A DNA stretch of 64,000 nucleotides, from contig NZ_LVEJ01000010.1 in the NCBI RefSeq assembly GCF_001648775.1, forward strand, positions 62,001 to 126,000. Direction: 5' to 3'. Position 1 is the first letter of the stretch. Each line of letters begins with the position of its first letter. The position numbers and the translations under genes are program-made. Of the stretch, positions 27,809 to 37,385 are shown piece by piece. The stretch comes from Pseudomonas fluorescens (GTDB lineage: Bacteria; Pseudomonadota; Gammaproteobacteria; Pseudomonadales; Pseudomonadaceae). The notes below the pieces were generated by a model. It saw nothing but the letters and a program-made list of their open reading frames with translations. It was not told the origin of the DNA and did not search any database.

Positions 27809-29119
27809 TCAAGCGCGCAACGTCCGCGTCATGCGCAACGCGAGCAGACTCCCGCCCACAATCACACCCGCCAACAGATACAACGCCGCATCGGTCGACC
27901 CCGTGCTGTCCTTGACCCAACCCACCAGATACGGGCTGAGGAAGCCAGCCATCTGCCCCATCGAGTTGATCAACGCCAGGCCACCGGCCGCAGCGCCCGC
28001 GCTCAACATCGCGGTCGGCACCGGCCAGAACATCGGCAGGCCGGTCAGCGCGCCCATGGTGGCAATGGTCAGACCCAGAATCGCAATCGCCGGGTTAGCG
28101 GCGAAATTCACCGCAATCACCAGACCGATCGCGCCCATCAGCATAGGCACCACCAAGTGCCAGCGACGTTCTTTACGCAAGTCCGCCGAACGCCCGACCA
28201 CCAGCATGAACACCGCCGCCAGCAGATACGGAATCGCACTCAGCCAGCCGATCACCAGGTTATCGCTGAAACCGAGGTTCTTGATGATCGACGGCAGCCA
28301 GAAGTTGATCGCGTACACGCCGCTCTGAATGCAGAAATAGATCAGGCCGAACGCCCAGATCGCCGGGTTCTTGAACACCGCCAACAACGAATCGGAGGTG
28401 GTTTTCGGCTTGTTCGCCAGGTCTTCGGCCTGATCGGCCTCAAGCACCGCGCGCTCATGCGGCGTCAGCCACTTGGCGTTGGCGAAGCTGTCGCTCAGGA
28501 GGAAATAGGCAAGGGCGCCGAGGATCACCGTCGGAATGCCTTGCAGCAGAAACATCCACTGCCAGCCGTCCAAACCACCTTGCCCTGCGGCGAAGTGATT
28601 GAGAATCCAGCCAGAGAACGGGCTGCCAAGCAAACCGGACACCGGGATCGCCGACATGAACAGCGCCATGATCCGCCCACGGCGGAAGGTCGGGAACCAC
28701 TGCGAGAGGTACAACACGACGCCCGGGAAAAACCCGGCTTCGGCCGCGCCGGTAAACAAACGCAGGGTGTAGAACTCGGTGGGTGTGGTGACGAACAACA
28801 GGCAGGTCGACAGCGTGCCCCAGGTGATCATCATCACTGCAATCCAGCGCCGTGGACCGAATTTGGTCAACGCCAGGTTGCTCGGCACGCCGCACAGCAC
28901 GTAGCCAATGAAGAAAATCCCGGCGCCGAGGCCGTACACGGTTTCGCTGAATTTCAGGGCGTCGAGCATCTGCAGTTTGGCAAATCCAACGTTGACCCGG
29001 TCGAGGTAGTTGAACAAGTAGCAGATGAAAATGAAGGGGATCAAACGCAGGGTGATGCGTTTGTAGACGGCGTTTTTATCGTCTTCGATGGTCTGGGTAG
29101 CTGCGGCGCTGTGCGACAT
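27809..29119 (-). CDS. MFS transporter, anion:cation symporter (ACS) family
   Basis: 436 residues from the ATG at 29119 (GAGAGAG upstream), twelve TM helices. The N-terminal FNYLDRVNVGFAKLQM and GYVLCGVPSNLAL are typical of ACS sugar-acid permeases (GarP/GudP/phthalate-type). It is divergent from a CdaR-type regulator and close to glycerate kinase, so a substrate such as glycerate or an aldarate is likely. The specific substrate is inferred from context. Confidence 0.85.
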   Translation of the reverse strand: MSHSAAATQTIEDDKNAVYKRITLRLIPFIFICYLFNYLDRVNVGFAKLQMLDALKFSETVYGLGAGIFFIGYVLCGVPSNLALTKFGPRRWIAVMMITWGTLSTCLLFVTTPTEFYTLRLFTGAAEAGFFPGVVLYLSQWFPTFRRGRIMALFMSAIPVSGLLGSPFSGWILNHFAAGQGGLDGWQWMFLLQGIPTVILGALAYFLLSDSFANAKWLTPHERAVLEADQAEDLANKPKTTSDSLLAVFKNPAIWAFGLIYFCIQSGVYAINFWLPSIIKNLGFSDNLVIGWLSAIPYLLAAVFMLVVGRSADLRKERRWHLVVPMLMGAIGLVIAVNFAANPAIAILGLTIATMGALTGLPMFWPVPTAMLSAGAAAGGLALINSMGQMAGFLSPYLVGWVKDSTGSTDAALYLLAGVIVGGSLLALRMTRTLRA

Positions 29120-29291
29120 AGCGGCTCTCTCTTTATTATGATTTTTTGCGATGCAAAGGGTAACGTTGATCGCCCTGAGAGTCTCGGTCACCTTTGGCCG
29201 GATTGTCTTTGTGCCTGAGCACAGGGTTTGCCGTCAGACCCTGTGCGGGTGAACAACTTGTCCGTGCCTGTTTTCAAGGATTCCAGCGCTT

Positions 29292-30410
29292 ATGTTCGAA
29301 CTCGATCACGACCTCGCCCAGGACATCGTCGACCGGGCCATGGCCATTTTGCCCTACAACGTCAACGTCATGGACAGCCAGGGGCTGATCCTCGGCAGTG
29401 GCGAGCCGGAGCGCATCAACACCCGTCACGAAGGCGCGCAACTGGTGTTGGCCAACGGTCGGGTGGTGGAGATCGATGCGCAAACCGCAGTGCATTTGAA
29501 GGGGGTGCAGCCGGGCATCAATTTGCCGCTGTTGCTCGATCAGCGCTTGATCGGCGTGCTTGGCATTACCGGTGAGCCGGAGCAATTGCGCACCTACGCG
29601 CAGTTGGTGCGCATGACCGCCGAAATGCTCGTCGGTCAGCGTAACCAGCAGGCCGAGCAGCAATGGCGGCGGCAGCGTTGTGATGATCTGCTGGCGCTGC
29701 TGCTGAGCGAGGCGGGGGATTCGCCGCGCCTGGTTGATGAGGCGCAGCAACTCGGGCTCAAACCGCAATTGACGCGGGTGCCGTATCTGTTCGAACTGGG
29801 TCTGGAGCATGGGCCGGGGCAAACGGTGGAGGCGCTGAGTGCCTGGTTGATGTCGCGTTATCCCGATAGCTGGTGCGTGAGTTCGGCCAAATCGTCACTG
29901 CTGTGGTGTCGTCCGGCGAGTCACAACGTCGAGCATGATCGCCTGCTGGAAAAACTCGATGGGCTGGGCTGGAACATTTTGCGTATTGCCGTCGGTGGCC
30001 AGGCGGATGGACTGACCGGGTTGCGTCGTTGTTATCGACGCGTCGGCGATTTGCTCGCCTATGGCCGTGAAGTGTTGCCGCATTCACGGCTGCTGACGCT
30101 GCATCGTTATCGCTTGCCGGTCATGTTGTGGCGGCATCGCAATGATGATGCGCTGGATGAACTGCTCAAACCGTTGCGCAAGGTCATCGCCAAGGACGCC
30201 AACGGCCAGTTGCTGGCGACACTGCGCAGTTGGTGCGAACACGACGGGCAGAGCCAGGCGTGTGCCGATGCCTTGGGGATTCATCGCAACAGTCTGCGTT
30301 ATCGGATGGAGCGGATCGCCGAGTTGAGCGGGGTCGATCCATTGCGGCTCGATGGGATGTTGGCGCTTTATCTTGGGGTGCAACTGCTGCCACAGACAGA
30401 TCCGAATTGA
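29292..30410 (+). CDS. CdaR-family sugar-diacid regulator
   Basis: 372 residues. The N-terminal diacid-recognition domain (AQDIVDRAMAILPYNVNVMD, GVLGITGEPEQLR) is followed by a middle region and a C-terminal PucR-type HTH (ADALGIHRNSLRYRMERI). CdaR activates glucarate/galactarate/glycerate genes in E. coli. It lies between a divergent ACS transporter and a downstream glycerate kinase, both likely targets. The 172-base gap to the transporter should hold the operator. Confidence 0.87.
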   Translation: MFELDHDLAQDIVDRAMAILPYNVNVMDSQGLILGSGEPERINTRHEGAQLVLANGRVVEIDAQTAVHLKGVQPGINLPLLLDQRLIGVLGITGEPEQLRTYAQLVRMTAEMLVGQRNQQAEQQWRRQRCDDLLALLLSEAGDSPRLVDEAQQLGLKPQLTRVPYLFELGLEHGPGQTVEALSAWLMSRYPDSWCVSSAKSSLLWCRPASHNVEHDRLLEKLDGLGWNILRIAVGGQADGLTGLRRCYRRVGDLLAYGREVLPHSRLLTLHRYRLPVMLWRHRNDDALDELLKPLRKVIAKDANGQLLATLRSWCEHDGQSQACADALGIHRNSLRYRMERIAELSGVDPLRLDGMLALYLGVQLLPQTDPN

Positions 30411-30428
30411 TTGGGCGCCTATAAGGAA

Positions 30429-30499
30429 GCCTTCGCGAGCAAGCTCGCTCCCACAGGGGAACGCATTTCAAATGTGGGAGCGAGCTTGCTCGCGAAGGC
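30429..30499. repeat. REPIN (inverted REP pair, GCGAGC type)
   Basis: Copies at 30429-30455 and 30473-30499, each with core GCGAGCAAGCTCGC and TGTGGGAG end, face each other across 17 bases. It lies between cdaR and the glycerate kinase gene. Confidence 0.92.
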
Positions 30500-30627
30500 G
30501 TCAGCGCCTTCAATAACAATCCTTTTGTGGAAATGAACAATAAACGCCCACGCCGCTTGTGCAGCGGACAGGCGTCAATGCGCAAGCCGACTGGCAGCAT
30601 GAGGGGCATTGCAACTGGAGAATTCGC

Positions 30628-31770
30628 ATGAAGATCGTCATCGCCCCCGATTCGTTCAAGGACAGCCTGAGTGCCCAAGGCGTCGCCGAGGCCATTGCGT
30701 TGGGCCTGGCGCAGGTCTGGCCGCACGCGACACTGGTCAAATGCCCGATGGCCGACGGCGGCGAAGGCACGGTCGAGTCGATTCTCGCCGCCTGTGAAGG
30801 CGAACTGCGCCGTACCCGCGTACGTGGCCCGTTGGGCGCGCCGGTCGACGCTGCGTGGGGCTGGCTGCCGCACAACCACACAGCGATCATCGAAATGGCC
30901 GAGGCCAGCGGTTTGCAATTGGTGCCGCTTGGCCAACGCGATGCCTGCATCAGCAGCACTTTCGGCACCGGCGAACTGGTTCGTGCCGCGCTGGACGCCG
31001 GCGCGCAGCGGGTGATTCTGGCCATTGGCGGCAGCGCGACCAACGACGGCGGCGCCGGAGCGGTGCAGGCCTTGGGCGTGAAATTGCTCGATGCGCAGGG
31101 GCAGACGCTGGTGCCCGGCGGCTTGGCATTGGCGCAACTGGCGCGTGTCGATCTGAGCGAACTCGATCCGCGACTGGCGCACGTGCGCTTCGATATTGCG
31201 GCGGACGTGAATAACCCACTCTGCGGTCCGCACGGCGCTTCAGTGATTTTCGGCCCGCAGAAAGGTGCCTCACCGGCGCAAGTGCAGCAACTCGATCAGG
31301 CCTTGGGGCACTTCGCCCAATTGTGCGCGCAGGCGTTGGATAAAGATGTGCGCGATGAGCCGGGCAGCGGCGCGGCAGGTGGTCTGGGGTTTGCCGCCAA
31401 GGCTTTCCTTGGCGCGCAATTTCAAGCCGGGGTTGAGGTGGTCGCCGAACTGGTCGGCCTTGCTGAAGCCGTCAACGGCGCGGACCTGGTGATTACCGGA
31501 GAAGGGCGATTCGATGCGCAAACCCTGCGCGGCAAGACGCCGTTCGGTGTCGCGCGGATTGCCAAACGGCACGCAGTGCCCGTAATCGTTATCGCCGGGA
31601 CATTGGGCGAGGGTTATCAGGCACTTTACGAGCACGGCATCGACGCGGCTTTTGCCGTCACCAGCGGCCCGATGACGCTGGCGCAGGCCTGCGCCGAAGC
31701 ACCGCGCCTGTTGCGTGAACGCGCCACCGACATCGCCCGCGTCTGGCAAATGGCCAAACACAACGTTTGA
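30628..31770 (+). CDS. Glycerate kinase (GarK/GlxK family)
   Basis: 380 residues; phosphorylates D-glycerate with ATP, giving 2-phosphoglycerate in this family. Conserved blocks are MKIVIAPDSFKDSLSA at the N-terminus, KCPMADGGEGT (about 40), IGGSATNDGGAG (about 133) and ITGEGRFDAQTLRGKTP (about 290). ATG at 30628 has CTGGAG eight bases upstream. Together with the ACS transporter and CdaR it forms a glycerate/aldarate utilisation unit. Confidence 0.93.
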   Translation: MKIVIAPDSFKDSLSAQGVAEAIALGLAQVWPHATLVKCPMADGGEGTVESILAACEGELRRTRVRGPLGAPVDAAWGWLPHNHTAIIEMAEASGLQLVPLGQRDACISSTFGTGELVRAALDAGAQRVILAIGGSATNDGGAGAVQALGVKLLDAQGQTLVPGGLALAQLARVDLSELDPRLAHVRFDIAADVNNPLCGPHGASVIFGPQKGASPAQVQQLDQALGHFAQLCAQALDKDVRDEPGSGAAGGLGFAAKAFLGAQFQAGVEVVAELVGLAEAVNGADLVITGEGRFDAQTLRGKTPFGVARIAKRHAVPVIVIAGTLGEGYQALYEHGIDAAFAVTSGPMTLAQACAEAPRLLRERATDIARVWQMAKHNV

Positions 31771-31971
31771 ATCTGACTCACAGGGTGTTTCAATCTTGTA
31801 ACACCCTGAAAAATAATTGCTCTTGACCCGCAATCTTCCTAAAGCCTGGCCGATACAAGGATCAGGCGCGCACAAAATCTCCTAAAACAGTGACGCCGGA
31901 CTGAAGCCCGCCCTCCGGGCCAGTGATCACGGCATGGACGCTGGTAGTTTCTATCTTCCGAGAGTCCAACT

Positions 31972-33597
31972 ATGTCCTTGCGTAACCTGAATATCGCGCC
32001 GCGTGCCTTCCTCGGTTTTGCCTTTATCGCCTTGTTGGTGATCGTGCTCGGCGTGTTCGCCGTCAACCGCATGACCACCATCCGCCAGGCGTCCATTGAC
32101 ATGGCGACGAATCAACTGCCCAGCGTCGGCTATCTCGGTGTCGTGACAGAAAACGTCCTGCGCCTGCGCATTCTGTCGTTCCGTATTCTGGTCAACCGTG
32201 ATCCGGCAGGTTTGCAAGAAGCCCAGACGCGCATCGGCGTGCTGGTGGACAAGGTCCGCAGTGCCCAGGCCAGCTACGCCGCGCTGCCGGCTGGCGACGA
32301 AGAGACCGCACAATATCGGGCTTTCGCAGCAACGCTCGATAACTACCTGCAAGCGCAAAACCAGATGATGGAGCTGTCGCGCCAGGACAAAGTCGATGAG
32401 ATGCGTACCCTGATCAACACGCGGATCAAGGACGGCACCGACCAGATGGGCGAACAGCTCAACAAACTCATCGCGATCAACGCCGCTGACGCGAAAGTCG
32501 CTTCCAGTCAGGCCGGCGAACATTACGACAGCGCCATTACCGGCATCATCATCGTTTCGGTGTTTGCCGCACTGGCCACGGTGTTGCTCGCCTTGCTGTT
32601 GACCCGCAGCATTGTCACACCGTTGAACCGCGCCGTGCAGGCCGCGCAAACCATCGCCAGTGGCAACCTCACCAAAAACATCGAAGTCGATGGCAAGGAC
32701 GAACCGGCGCGCCTGCTCGAAGCACTGGCCGCGATGCAGACCAACCTGCGCAAAACCATCGAACAGATCGCCGGTTCTGCCACGCAACTGGGCGCCGCCG
32801 CTGAAGAGCTCAGCGCGGTCACCGAAGAGGCGTCCCGTGGCTTGCAACAACAGAACAACGAAATCGAACAAGCCGCCACCGCCGTCAACGAGATGACCGC
32901 CGCTGTGGAAGAAGTCGCGCGCAATGCCGTGTCGACCTCTGAAGCCTCGAACCAGTCGACCCACGCCGCCCGCGAAGGTCGCGATCAAGTGGTGAAAACC
33001 GTCGACGCGATCCAGACCATGACCCACGACGTGCAGAACACTGCGCAAATGATCGAAGGCCTCGCCGCGCAGGGCCGCGACATCGGCAAAGTGCTCGACG
33101 TGATCCGCGCCATCGCCGAACAGACCAACCTGCTGGCGCTTAACGCCGCCATCGAAGCGGCACGTGCGGGTGAAGCTGGACGCGGCTTCGCCGTGGTCGC
33201 GGACGAGGTGCGCGCCTTGGCCCACCGCACCGCGCAGTCGACCCAGGAAATCGAAAAAATGGTCGCCGGCATCCAGAACGGCACCGGTGAAGCGGTTTCG
33301 TCGATGCAGCAAAGCAACCAGCGCACCCAGTCGACCCTGGAAATGGCCCGAGCGGCCGGCGTGGCGCTGGAGCAGATCACCCAGTCGATCCATCAGATCA
33401 ACGAGCGCAACCTGGTCATCGCCAGCGCCTCGGAAGAGCAGGCGCAGGTCTCGCGTGAAGTCGACCGCAACCTGGTCAACATCCGCGATCTGGCCACGCA
33501 ATCGGCCGCCGGGGCGAACCAGACCAGCGCCGCGACCCATGAACTGTCGCGCCTGGCGGTGGATTTGAACGCGATGGTGGCGCGTTTCGTGATTTGA
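31972..33597 (+). CDS. Methyl-accepting chemotaxis protein
   Basis: 541 residues. TM1 at about 12-32, a periplasmic four-helix-bundle sensor (about 33-185), TM2 at about 186-208, HAMP to about 260, then the cytoplasmic signalling domain. The hairpin tip [19 protein letters not shown] (about 383-401) is intact. No C-terminal CheR-binding pentapeptide is seen. Transducer of unknown ligand. The preceding 200 bases carry a 9-bp hairpin (31781-31808) without a T-tract and no gene. Confidence 0.93.
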   Translation: MSLRNLNIAPRAFLGFAFIALLVIVLGVFAVNRMTTIRQASIDMATNQLPSVGYLGVVTENVLRLRILSFRILVNRDPAGLQEAQTRIGVLVDKVRSAQASYAALPAGDEETAQYRAFAATLDNYLQAQNQMMELSRQDKVDEMRTLINTRIKDGTDQMGEQLNKLIAINAADAKVASSQAGEHYDSAITGIIIVSVFAALATVLLALLLTRSIVTPLNRAVQAAQTIASGNLTKNIEVDGKDEPARLLEALAAMQTNLRKTIEQIAGSATQLGAAAEELSAVTEEASRGLQQQNNEIEQAATAVNEMTAAVEEVARNAVSTSEASNQSTHAAREGRDQVVKTVDAIQTMTHDVQNTAQMIEGLAAQGRDIGKVLDVIRAIAEQTNLLALNAAIEAARAGEAGRGFAVVADEVRALAHRTAQSTQEIEKMVAGIQNGTGEAVSSMQQSNQRTQSTLEMARAAGVALEQITQSIHQINERNLVIASASEEQAQVSREVDRNLVNIRDLATQSAAGANQTSAATHELSRLAVDLNAMVARFVI

Positions 33598-33638
33598 GAT
33601 ACGGTGAAGGCTGGAGACCGCGCAATCAGGAGACGTAC

Positions 33639-34826
33639 ATGCGCTATTCAGCCTTGACCCAACGAATCGCCGGAGAGGGGGCGTCAGCCTGGCAGATTCA
33701 TGACCGAGCGCTGGAGTTGCGCGCCGAAGGTGTCGATGTCTTGCTGTTGAGTGTCGGCGATCCGGATTTCGATACGCCACTGCCGATTATTCATGGCGCG
33801 ATCGACAGTTTGCTGGCGGGCGATACGCATTATTCCGAAGTGCGCGGTCGTTTGGCGCTGCGCAAGTTGATTGCCGAACGGCATCGTCGGCGCAGTGGTC
33901 AGGCTGTCGATGCCGATGATGTGATCGTCATGCCCGGCGCGCAGTGCGCGGTGTATTCGGTCGCACAGTGTTTGCTCGATCCGGGCGACGAAGTGATCGT
34001 CGCCGAACCGATGTACGTCACTTATGAAGGTGTGTTCGGCGCGTGCGGCGCGACGGTGGTACCGGTGCCGGTCCGTCCGGAAAACGGCTTTCGCGTGGAT
34101 CCCGCCGATGTCGCCGCGCGGATCACCGCTAAAACCCGTGCGCTGTTACTCAACAGCCCGAATAACCCCTCCGGCGCGAGTCTGTCGCTGCTGATCTGGC
34201 AGGAGCTGGCGGCGTTGTGCGTACGGCATGACTTGTGGCTGATCAGCGACGAGGTCTACAGCGATTTGCTGTACGAAGGCGAGCATGTCAGCCCGGCGAG
34301 TTTGCCGGGCATGGCGGTACGCACGGCGACGATCAACAGCCTGTCGAAATCCCACGCCATGACAGGGTGGCGTATCGGCTGGATGATCGGGCCGCGGCCA
34401 TTGGCCGAGCATCTGGTCAACCTGTCGTTGAGCATGCTGTTTGGTCTGCCGGACTTTGTGCAGAAAGCCGCGCAAATTGCGCTGGAAACCGATCTGCCGG
34501 AAGTGACCCACATGCGCGAGGAATATCGCTTGCGCCGCGATCTGGTGTGCGAACGGTTGCGCGGTTGCCCGGGGCTGCACCCGATTCGCCCCGATGGCGG
34601 CATGTTCGTGATGGTTGATGTGCGCCAGACGGGCCTTGGCGCTCAGGCGTTTGCCGAGCAGTTGCTGGAAGGTTATGGCGTGTCGGTGCTGGCCGGTGAA
34701 GCGTTCGGGCCGAGTGCGGCGGGGCACATCCGGATTGGTCTGGTGGTCGATCGGGTGAAACTGGCGGATGCCTGTGCGCGGATTGCGCTGTGTGCGGCGC
34801 AGCTGTTACAGGCGCGTAGTGCCTGA
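33639..34826 (+). CDS. aruH: Class I/II aminotransferase, AruH-like (arginine:pyruvate transaminase)
   Basis: 395 residues from the ATG at 33639 (AGGAG upstream). Blocks are LLLSVGDPDFDTPLP, NSPNNPSGASL, ISDEVYSDLLYEGEHVSPASLPGM and the PLP Lys in SLSKSHAMTGWRIGW. The overall sequence is very close, by recall, to P. aeruginosa AruH, which starts the arginine transaminase pathway. The rest of the aru transaminase genes (aruI, aruR, aruS) are not adjacent, so the pathway assignment rests on similarity alone. It lies 41 bases after the chemoreceptor gene. Confidence 0.75.
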   Translation: MRYSALTQRIAGEGASAWQIHDRALELRAEGVDVLLLSVGDPDFDTPLPIIHGAIDSLLAGDTHYSEVRGRLALRKLIAERHRRRSGQAVDADDVIVMPGAQCAVYSVAQCLLDPGDEVIVAEPMYVTYEGVFGACGATVVPVPVRPENGFRVDPADVAARITAKTRALLLNSPNNPSGASLSLLIWQELAALCVRHDLWLISDEVYSDLLYEGEHVSPASLPGMAVRTATINSLSKSHAMTGWRIGWMIGPRPLAEHLVNLSLSMLFGLPDFVQKAAQIALETDLPEVTHMREEYRLRRDLVCERLRGCPGLHPIRPDGGMFVMVDVRQTGLGAQAFAEQLLEGYGVSVLAGEAFGPSAAGHIRIGLVVDRVKLADACARIALCAAQLLQARSA

Positions 34827-34849
34827 TGGTTGTGTGTTGCCTGTTCCGG

Positions 34850-34921
34850 CCTCTTCGCGAGCAGGCTCGCTCCCACAGGGGAATGCGTTTCAAATGTGGG
34901 AGCGAGCTTGCTCGCGAAGGC
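34850..34921. repeat. REPIN (inverted REP pair, GCGAGC type)
   Basis: Copies at 34850-34877 and 34895-34921 in opposite orientation, in the gap between the convergent aruH-like and kguD genes. Confidence 0.92.
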
Positions 34922-34943
34922 GGCACTACAGCCACCGATTAAC

Positions 34944-35921
34944 TCAGCCCTGCCAGGCTGATGGATTCACCAGATTCGCCGGTTTTTCCCCAGCCAGCGC
35001 CGCGAGCAAATTCTCCACCGCACAGCGCGCCATCGCTTCGCGCGTCTCATACGTCGCCGAGCCCATGTGCGGCGTCGCCACCACATTATTCAGTTGCAAC
35101 AACGGCGAGTCATGCTGCAACGGCTCACGCTCGAACACATCCAGCCCCGCCGCACGAATGCGTTGATGACGCAGCGCCTCGATCATCGCCGCTTCATCCA
35201 CCACTTTGCCCCGCGAGATATTGATGAAAATGCTTTCCGGACGCATCAAGGCAAACTGCTCGGCACCGATCAAACCTTCCGTTTGCGCCGTCAGTGGCAA
35301 GGTCAGGCAAATGAAATCGGCCTGCTTGAGCAGATCCTCAAGGCTGCGATATTGCGCATCAAACCGCGCCTCGACCGCCGGTTTGCGTGACTGGCTGTGA
35401 TAGATCACCGGCATGCCAAAACCGAAATGCCCACGCTGGGCCAACGCTTCGCCGATGCGGCCCATGCCGATGATGCCCAGCGTCTTGCCATGCACATCGG
35501 TGCCGAAATGCGCCGGGCCGATGTTGCGATTCCATTGGCCGCTGCGCACCATGTTCGCCAGCTCGACCACACGCCGGGCGGCGGCGAGGATCAACGCAAA
35601 ACCGGTGTCAGCGGTGGTTTCGGTGAGCACGTCCGGGGTGTTGCTCAGCAGGATCTTGCGCCGGCTCAGGTAATCGATGTCGTAGTTGTCGACGCCCACC
35701 GAGACGCTGGCGATGGCCTCCAATTGCGGCGCCAGATCGAGCAACGCAGCATCGAGCTTCAGGCTGGCGCCGAGCAAACCGTGAGCACGGGGCAGGGCAT
35801 CACGCAGTTGCATGAGGCCGTCGGCGTCGAGGCTGTCGATCAGTGTCACGTCGCAGTGTTCCTGCAGACGCGCCATCAACGCTGGCGAGAGTTTCTTGTA
35901 CAACACAACCTGCTTTTTCAT
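34944..35921 (-). CDS. kguD: 2-ketogluconate-6-phosphate reductase
   Basis: 325-residue D-2-hydroxyacid dehydrogenase. NAD(P) motif GIIGMGRIGEALA (about 150). Catalytic Arg in INISRGKVVDE, Glu in DVFEREPL, His in ATPHMGSATYETRE. It reduces 2-keto-6-phosphogluconate to 6-phosphogluconate, feeding Entner-Doudoroff. Last gene of the kguEKTD operon, 18 bases after kguT. The operon context makes KguD more likely than a glyoxylate/hydroxypyruvate reductase. Confidence 0.9.
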   Translation of the reverse strand: MKKQVVLYKKLSPALMARLQEHCDVTLIDSLDADGLMQLRDALPRAHGLLGASLKLDAALLDLAPQLEAIASVSVGVDNYDIDYLSRRKILLSNTPDVLTETTADTGFALILAAARRVVELANMVRSGQWNRNIGPAHFGTDVHGKTLGIIGMGRIGEALAQRGHFGFGMPVIYHSQSRKPAVEARFDAQYRSLEDLLKQADFICLTLPLTAQTEGLIGAEQFALMRPESIFINISRGKVVDEAAMIEALRHQRIRAAGLDVFEREPLQHDSPLLQLNNVVATPHMGSATYETREAMARCAVENLLAALAGEKPANLVNPSAWQG

Positions 35922-35939
35922 CGCAATGTTCTCTTCAAT

Positions 35940-37238
35940 TCAGGGATGCGCCGGCACCGGACGTGGCGCAGTGGCTTTGGCCACGACGCGATCACTGGCG
36001 CCGGGCTTGAGAAAAATCGTCAGCACCACCGACAGCAGCAACGCGCCGCTCATCAACAGATACGAAGCGCCGGGCGAACCGGTGGAACTGTTCAGGTAAC
36101 CGACCAGATACGAACCGCCGAACGAGCCGAGCGCACCCATGCTGTTGATCAGCGCCATCGCGCCACCGGCGACGTTGGCCGGGAGAATTTCCGGGACGAT
36201 GGCAAAGAACGGCCCGTAAGGCGCGTACATACAGGCGCCGGCAATCACCAGCAATGTGTACGACCACCAGAAGTGCTCAGCGCCCAGTGCGTAAGAGCCG
36301 TAGAACGCAATTGACGCGATCAGCAGCGGTGGCCAGACGAAACTTTTGCGCTTCTGCAACTTGTCCGAACCCCACGACACCGCGAGCATGCCGATCACCG
36401 CCGCCAGGTACGGCAGCGCCGACAGCCAACCGGCTTCGATCATGTCCATTTGTGCGCCGGCCTTGAGAATCGACGGCAGCCACAACACGAAGCCATAGAC
36501 GCCGATGCTCCAGCAGAAAAACTGCAGCGCGAGAATGATCACCTTCGGCGAACGGAACGCCTCGGCGTAGTTCTTCACCGCTTTGATACCGACCTGCTCA
36601 GCGGCCAGAGCGCTTTCCAGATCCTGCTTCTCCTGATCACTCAGCCACTTGGCCTGGGCCGGACGATCATCGGCCAGACGCCACCAGATAAACGCCCAGA
36701 TCACCGCCGGCAAGCCTTCAATGATAAACATCCAGCGCCAGCTGAAATGCTGCACCAGGTACCCCGAGACCACCGACATCCACAGCATCGTTACCGGGTT
36801 GCCGAGGATCAGAAAGGTGTTTGCCCGTGAGCGTTCGGCACGGGTGAACCAGTGGCACAGATACACCAACATCGCTGGCATCACCGCCGCTTCGACCACG
36901 CCGAGCATGAAGCGGATGACGATCAGCCAATAGGCGTTGGAGACCACGCCGGTCAGCGTCGCAAGGCCGCCCCAAAGGATCAGACTGACGAAGATCAGCT
37001 TCTTCACGCTGTGTTTTTGCGCGTAGATCGCGCCCGGCACCTGGAAGAAAAAGTAACCGAGGAAGAACAGCGCGCCGAGCAGCGATGACAGGCCCGGGGT
37101 GATCATCAGGTCGGCGGCCATGCCGGACGCGGCGGCGAAACCGTAGTTGGCGCGATCGAGATACGCCAGGCTGTAGGTGATGAACACGATCGGCATGATG
37201 TACCACCAGCGGCGGGTGGCGAGGGTTGCGGTTTTCAT
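35940..37238 (-). CDS. kguT: 2-ketogluconate MFS transporter
   Basis: 432 residues, twelve TM helices, ACS-type (YSLAYLDRANYGFAAASGM, FFLGYFFFQVPGAIYA). Imports 2-ketogluconate across the inner membrane. GGAGCAAG lies before the ATG. It is separated from kguK by about 108 bases holding a REPIN, and closely linked to kguD. Confidence 0.9.
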   Translation of the reverse strand: MKTATLATRRWWYIMPIVFITYSLAYLDRANYGFAAASGMAADLMITPGLSSLLGALFFLGYFFFQVPGAIYAQKHSVKKLIFVSLILWGGLATLTGVVSNAYWLIVIRFMLGVVEAAVMPAMLVYLCHWFTRAERSRANTFLILGNPVTMLWMSVVSGYLVQHFSWRWMFIIEGLPAVIWAFIWWRLADDRPAQAKWLSDQEKQDLESALAAEQVGIKAVKNYAEAFRSPKVIILALQFFCWSIGVYGFVLWLPSILKAGAQMDMIEAGWLSALPYLAAVIGMLAVSWGSDKLQKRKSFVWPPLLIASIAFYGSYALGAEHFWWSYTLLVIAGACMYAPYGPFFAIVPEILPANVAGGAMALINSMGALGSFGGSYLVGYLNSSTGSPGASYLLMSGALLLSVVLTIFLKPGASDRVVAKATAPRPVPAHP

Positions 37239-37302
37239 GGTCTTGCTCCTGAGCTTGTTGTTTTTGTCGCAGCAGGTTCAATTATTTGCAGTGACTAGGC
37301 GG

Positions 37303-37385
37303 GCCTCTTCGCGAGCAGGCTCGCTCCCACAGTGGATTTTCTGAGCTCACATAACCCCTGTGGGAGCGAGCCTGCTCGCGAAGGC
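37303..37385. repeat. REPIN overlapping the 3' end of kguK
   Basis: Copies at 37303-37331 and 37359-37385 in opposite orientation. The right-hand copy lies inside the kguK reading frame. Confidence 0.92.

Noticed and set aside
31781..31808. Hairpin CAGGGTGTT/AACACCCTG after the glycerate kinase gene
   Set aside because: No T-tract follows on either strand, so it was not called a terminator.
31951..33780. 609-codon minus-strand open frame opposite the chemoreceptor gene
   Set aside because: Antisense shadow with Gly/Arg/His-rich composition; the chemoreceptor on the plus strand is complete.
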